Made by a program: the position numbers and the translations under genes. From an uncultured Eubacteriales bacterium (GTDB lineage Bacteria > Bacillota > Clostridia > Oscillospirales > CAG-272): DNA of 18,544 nucleotides. Of the stretch, positions 15,532 through 18,544 are shown piece after piece (within the stretch, counting starts at the first letter, position 1; each line of letters starts with the position of its first letter). The stretch is from the NCBI GenBank assembly GCA_934503195.1, contig CAKSVM010000060.1, forward strand, positions 1 to 18,544, given 5' to 3'. A model generated the notes under the pieces. It saw nothing but the letters and a program-made list of their open reading frames with translations, was not told the DNA's origin and did no database searches.

Positions 15532-16644
15532 TCAGCCGCGCAGGAAAACGTCGCGCACCGCTTCGAGATACGCGTATCCGTAGAGATCATCGGGTTCGAG
15601 ATAGCTGGTCTCGGTCCATTCGTTCCAGCTGTTGATCGTGACGAGCGGCGCGGGGAGATTTTCATGGCTGTCGAGGTATTCCTTTGCCAGAGTCAGCACT
15701 TTCTTCACATATTCGGGCTTCGCGTGCATGACGATATCGTCGCGGAGCGGTATGTACCGCGGAGTCGGATCCCATCCGAGCGAGACGTGCGGATAGTAGG
15801 CGGCCTTGTAGTTTTTTTCGCAGTATTCCCATTCCTCCGCCATTCCGGGAATCAGGTCGGAATACTCGGTGTGCCTCTTCACCCCGGCGAGCATCTGATA
15901 ATGTGTCGCGCTGTCTATGCCGAGAAGGTCGACCGCGTCCCTGACGCTTCCGTCAAACCCGAGTTCTGAGCGGCTTCTGAAATCCATATGCACGTGTCCT
16001 CTGAGCGTGACCTGTGTGTATACCCCGTCAAATCCCGCTTCCACCGCGATTTCGTTCAGAATGTCGAGCGCGCGGCGTGTATTCTCAATTCCGCCCATTC
16101 CGCGGATGAAGCAACAGAGGTCATAGATCACAAAGACCGGCTTTCCGTTTATCCGGTAATAATTCGGCTTGGTGAAGTAATTTTTCACGACACGCTCGGC
16201 GATCTTTCTGAAGCTCTCGGTTCCGGTCGCGTACTGCCAGATCCGGATATCAAGATGCGCTGTCCGCTTGTCCCACGTCGTGGACGCCGGGTGATTCGCC
16301 CACATGACGCAGAACCTCATCTCCTCGTTGTTCTTTGCCTTGAGGAAACCGTTGTCAAGGCACTGCTCGAGGAACGGGCGGTCATCATACCAGTACCAGT
16401 CATAGATGAATACATTCACCCCGTGCGACACGGCCGCGCTTATCTGCGCTTCCATTACGAACGGATCGGCTTCGTTGACATATCCCCAGAGCGGCTTTCT
16501 CGGCCATTCGTGACCCTCAAAGCGCGGTTTCATATCGCGCACGGTCTGCCACTCGCCGATGCCCTCCGGCCAGAACATTCTCGTTCTCGGCTCATCTCCT
16601 GTGTAGGACGGCCACACATAGGCCGCGACGTCGTATTTTTTCAT
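15532..16644 (-). CDS. WbsX / glycoside hydrolase family 99-like protein
   Basis: The 370-residue protein matches the WbsX/GH99-like family. Marks are an N-terminal YVWPSYTGDEPRTRMFWPEG, VNVFIYDWYWYDDRPFLEQC (about 77-95), MWANHPAS (114-121), a KPVFVIYD strand, and near the end NSWNEWTETSYLEPD (338-352) with Glu342 and Glu345 in the paired-acid position typical of the family. Authentic GH99 enzymes are endo-acting alpha-mannosidases or mannanases, while WbsX proteins sit in glycan-synthesis loci. Activity here is therefore uncertain. There is no signal peptide, so it is cytoplasmic and would act on imported oligosaccharides. AGGAGGG lies before the ATG. It is the first gene of the operon with SBP-2 and is divergent from araC-2. 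Confidence 0.9.
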   Translation of the reverse strand: MKKYDVAAYVWPSYTGDEPRTRMFWPEGIGEWQTVRDMKPRFEGHEWPRKPLWGYVNEADPFVMEAQISAAVSHGVNVFIYDWYWYDDRPFLEQCLDNGFLKAKNNEEMRFCVMWANHPASTTWDKRTAHLDIRIWQYATGTESFRKIAERVVKNYFTKPNYYRINGKPVFVIYDLCCFIRGMGGIENTRRALDILNEIAVEAGFDGVYTQVTLRGHVHMDFRSRSELGFDGSVRDAVDLLGIDSATHYQMLAGVKRHTEYSDLIPGMAEEWEYCEKNYKAAYYPHVSLGWDPTPRYIPLRDDIVMHAKPEYVKKVLTLAKEYLDSHENLPAPLVTINSWNEWTETSYLEPDDLYGYAYLEAVRDVFLRG

Positions 16645-16681
16645 TTTTTCCCTCCTGTGGGTATGCTTTGATTATACTCAT

Positions 16682-16710
16682 ATTATATCACCGGCGGGAA
16701 GGTTTGTAAA
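16682..16710 (-). promoter_or_regulatory. Promoter of the GH99-like/SBP-2 operon
   Basis: On the minus strand TTTACA (16710-16705) and TATAAT (16687-16682) are 17 bp apart, with TGA giving an extended -10. A second TATAAT lies further downstream (16676-16671) without a matched -35. The -35 directly abuts the proximal direct repeat. Confidence 0.8.
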
Positions 16711-16725
16711 TGACTTTTAATAACA
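16711..16725. repeat. Direct repeat copy 1, TGACTTTTAATAACA (candidate AraC-2 site)
   Basis: This 15-mer differs at one base from copy 2, whose start is exactly 30 bp away. It touches the outer edge of the GH99-like promoter -35, the position used by AraC-type proteins that activate by contacting RNA polymerase. Confidence 0.6.
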
Positions 16726-16739
16726 TAACAGGAAAAGTG

Positions 16740-16768
16740 TTGACTTTTCATAACAGATGAGTTATAAT
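16740..16768 (+). promoter_or_regulatory. Promoter of araC-2
   Basis: TTGACT (16740-16745) and a perfect TATAAT (16763-16768) are 17 bp apart. The -10 overlaps the first in-frame ATG (16757), which shows that translation starts further down, at 16790. Confidence 0.88.
16741..16755. repeat. Direct repeat copy 2, TGACTTTTCATAACA (candidate AraC-2 site)
   Basis: It covers the -35 of the araC-2 promoter, so a protein bound here would block araC-2 transcription. Spacing of 30 bp from copy 1 places both on the same face of the helix. Confidence 0.6.
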
Positions 16769-16789
16769 ATAAGCGGGAGGGTGAGAAAA

Positions 16790-17797
16790 ATGCGTAAGGA
16801 TCACAATGAGTTTATAACCAGAGTGAAACGCCGCCAGAGCGGTCGCGAGGATTTTCTACGCGAGTTCAGCGAGCTTGTCAGGAGGCAGAGAGAGAATTCA
16901 AATATCATTCTCTATCCGTTTTCGGATTATTGTATCTCTGACACGCAGAACGGATACACGAACCGGATTTTCAACGAGTCCTTTGAGCCGTATCATTATC
17001 ACGACTATTATGAGATAAATTACTGCGCGAATGGACTTCTGTATCAGTATCTTGAAAGCGATCTTCATGAGCTTCGCGCCGGGGATTTCATCCTCATCCC
17101 GCCAGGCGTCTGCCACTCGATCTACAGCGCGTATCAGAGCGTCTCGATAAATCTTCTCATAAGATGCGAATACATAAAGAAGCTCGAACACACGCTTGTG
17201 ACACTGAAGCCCGATAATTTGCTTTCAAAAGCGATAGCGAAGAACGCTTTCGTGATATTCCACGAAAACCGGGCACCGCTTATCCGCGCCTGCTTTTCGC
17301 GGATGGAGGAGTTTTCATATCAGGTTTCGCAGATGAGATCGGTAAAAAACTGCCTCTGGGACAGCCTTTTGGACACGCTTTTCTATGAGATTATCTGCGA
17401 GGCCGACGAGGGCAGACTCGGATTTTTCGCAAGCGTCCCGGTCACGCAGGATAACCCGATCACCGAGTGCGTCATGACGTATATGAAAAACAATCTTTCC
17501 GACATAAGCGTCGATAAGATATCCAAGCATTTCGGAATATCCGCCATGAGTCTCAACCGTATGTTCGCGTCGGTCGGATATGGGTATTCGGATTATCTGG
17601 CGACACTCAGAATCTCCCGCGCGAAGTATCTTCTGAAGAAGACAGATCTCAAAAACCGTGAAATCGCCGAGCGGGTCGGACTTGAGAGTCCCGAGTATTT
17701 TTCGCGTTTTTTCCGCAGATATGTCGGCAAATCGCCATCCGGTTACAGAAAAGATTATCTCATAAGCGGCGAAAAGGACGCCGTGGAAAATTCCTGA
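16790..17797 (+). CDS. AraC-family transcriptional regulator (araC-2)
   Basis: The 335-residue protein starts at the ATG at 16790, 9 nt after GGAGG; an upstream in-frame ATG at 16757 would place the -10 box inside the gene and is rejected. A charged N-terminal helix (1-35) precedes a cupin-type ligand domain (about 65-125: YHYHDYYEINYCANG, then LRAGDFILIPPGVCHSIY). The C-terminal AraC domain (about 225-322) has IDxx-type helices VDKISKHFGISAMSLNRMFA and NREIAERVGLESPEYFSRFF, then YVGKSPSGYRKDY. It is divergent from the GH99-like/SBP-2 operon and most likely controls it and itself through the two direct repeats between them. The inducer is probably a sugar, identity unknown. Confidence 0.94.
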   Translation: MRKDHNEFITRVKRRQSGREDFLREFSELVRRQRENSNIILYPFSDYCISDTQNGYTNRIFNESFEPYHYHDYYEINYCANGLLYQYLESDLHELRAGDFILIPPGVCHSIYSAYQSVSINLLIRCEYIKKLEHTLVTLKPDNLLSKAIAKNAFVIFHENRAPLIRACFSRMEEFSYQVSQMRSVKNCLWDSLLDTLFYEIICEADEGRLGFFASVPVTQDNPITECVMTYMKNNLSDISVDKISKHFGISAMSLNRMFASVGYGYSDYLATLRISRAKYLLKKTDLKNREIAERVGLESPEYFSRFFRRYVGKSPSGYRKDYLISGEKDAVENS

Positions 17798-17815
17798 CTT
17801 TTCCTGATACGAAAT

Positions 17816-17846
17816 CCGCGCCGCAAGCCTTCGGCTTGCGGCGCGG
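17816..17846. terminator. Strong GC-rich hairpin after araC-2
   Basis: A perfect 14-bp stem (CCGCGCCGCAAGCC with its complement) closes on a 3-nt TTC loop, 19 nt after the araC-2 stop. No T-tract follows directly on either strand, so it may be a transcript 3'-end stabiliser or an atypical terminator, not a standard intrinsic one. Confidence 0.5.
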
Positions 17847-17954
17847 CGTCATGTAAAGGCGGCGGCCGTCATTTTTGTTAAAAACATATCCAGACAAACC
17901 CTGTCCCGATAAGCGGCCGTCTCATCCTACCCCCGTTTTTTGCAGAAACAACCC

Positions 17955-18544
17955 TCAAAGCAGCCAGCGGAACAAGTCCGTAAGCCGTATCACATCAATC
18001 CCGAGTCCGTTCTTCCCGACCATGAGAATCTTTCCGACAATAGTCGGCGGAATAACTCCTTTGTCAATAAGCACAGCGATAGCGTTCAGTCTTTCGCGGA
18101 CGATTTGGGACGAAGCGATGATGAACTCGGAAGTGACCGGATTTCCGTTTTTCTTGCGGAAGTGGTACCTTCCGTAGAGCTTTATGATAGCCTCGGGATT
18201 CGGCATCTCCTCCCATGTCATCGTGATGTTTCTTCTCATCGTCCGCTCAACCGCTAAAGGAGTGGCACTCGCTTTCTTTCCGACAATCACATAGAGTCTC
18301 TTCGTGAACATATGTTCGAGCGAACTGTCCACAAGGACATTGCAGATAGCGATCGTTATGTACTCCGAACCGACACTTAATTCGCTCATGCCGATGTGAT
18401 TCAAGAACACCTTTACGCAGTCCTCAATGTCGCTCTCACTGAAGAAGGCAGTGAAAGCGGTCGAAAAGCGGTCGCAGAGCGTTCCCGAGTTCTTCCAGAG
18501 TCCGACAAACGCCGCGAATAATCCCAGCGCGATGCTCTTTGGTT
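17955..18544 (-). CDS. Spo0A C-terminal-type DNA-binding protein (partial, N-terminus beyond right edge)
   Basis: The minus-strand frame is open from the right edge to a TGA at 17955-17957, giving 195 visible residues. Residues about 41-152 match the Spo0A C-terminal domain: CVKVFLNHIGM, a middle MFTKRLYVIVGKKASATP, the recognition helix LAVERTMRRNITMTW and the closing NPVTSEFIIASSQIVRERL. From memory of the family, these align with the HEIG, LYP-IA, SRVERAIRHAIEVAW and PTNSEFIAMVADKL stretches of Bacillus Spo0A. Two features are odd. The 40 residues before the domain do not look like a receiver (REC) domain end, and 43 residues follow the domain where Spo0A normally stops, ending GIDVIRLTDLFRWLL. 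A GTG at 18410 is in frame but would cut the domain, so it is not the start. It may be a Spo0A relative with another job. Confidence 0.75.
   Translation of the reverse strand, partial: PKSIALGLFAAFVGLWKNSGTLCDRFSTAFTAFFSESDIEDCVKVFLNHIGMSELSVGSEYITIAICNVLVDSSLEHMFTKRLYVIVGKKASATPLAVERTMRRNITMTWEEMPNPEAIIKLYGRYHFRKKNGNPVTSEFIIASSQIVRERLNAIAVLIDKGVIPPTIVGKILMVGKNGLGIDVIRLTDLFRWLL

Noticed and set aside
16757..16789. Upstream in-frame ATG as start of araC-2
   Set aside because: The perfect -10 box (16763-16768) would lie inside the gene, and no ribosome site precedes it. The ATG at 16790 has GGAGG 9 nt upstream.
17955..18410. GTG at 18410 as start of the Spo0A-type protein
   Set aside because: The frame stays open to the window edge and the conserved domain begins before this codon.
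1..18544. tRNA, rRNA, CRISPR, insertion sequence or riboswitch
   Set aside because: No cloverleaf, spaced repeat array, transposase, terminal repeats or recognisable riboswitch core was seen on either strand.

Overview
The window looks like a chromosomal segment of a spore-forming-lineage Clostridia bacterium (Bacillota), probably an uncultured gut or faecal type. The reasons are strong AGGAGG-type ribosome sites, housekeeping promoters mostly with extended -10 boxes, a Spo0A-type DNA-binding domain, a YtvI-type membrane protein, and Cys-lipobox solute-binding proteins with Thr/Ser/Glu-rich linkers. Base composition is moderately GC-rich. I see no tRNA, rRNA, CRISPR array, insertion sequence or phage gene, and no gap over 300 bases without a gene.

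Left part (1-2791): a minus-strand cluster of an HxlR-type regulator, an ECF sigma factor, and a polytopic membrane protein that overlaps the sigma gene by 8 nt and runs off the left edge (candidate anti-sigma factor). Divergent from the regulator is a small one-domain cupin gene. A near-palindrome lies between the two promoters, and a bidirectional terminator follows the cupin.

Centre (2792-11485): a membrane-anchored PpiC/parvulin foldase faces away from a YtvI-type permease-like protein. Next comes a two-gene operon of large secreted S8 subtilases. The first (1007 aa) has a signal peptide, an I9-like propeptide and a complete Asp/His/Ser triad. The second (935 aa) overlaps it by ATGA, keeps the same fold and accessory domains, but has Ala at the catalytic Ser, Glu at the oxyanion Asn, and no propeptide. 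This translationally coupled active/dead subtilase pair is the most striking thing in the window. The foldase next door could help fold such exported proteins (inference).

Right part (11486-17850): two mirror-image sugar-uptake control modules. In each, an AraC-type regulator is divergent from a solute-binding lipoprotein unit: araC-1 < > SBP-1, then SBP-2 with a WbsX/GH99-like protein < > araC-2. The two lipoprotein genes converge on back-to-back hairpins, one serving each strand. No permease or ATPase genes are present, so each binding protein must use a transporter encoded elsewhere. The araC-2 intergenic region carries two 15-bp direct repeats exactly 30 bp apart. One abuts the -35 of the GH99-like/SBP-2 operon and the other covers the -35 of araC-2, an arrangement that suggests activation of the operon and autoregulation.

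Right edge (17955-18544): the 3' end of a minus-strand gene encoding a Spo0A C-terminal-type DNA-binding domain with an extra 43-residue tail; its N-terminus lies outside the window.
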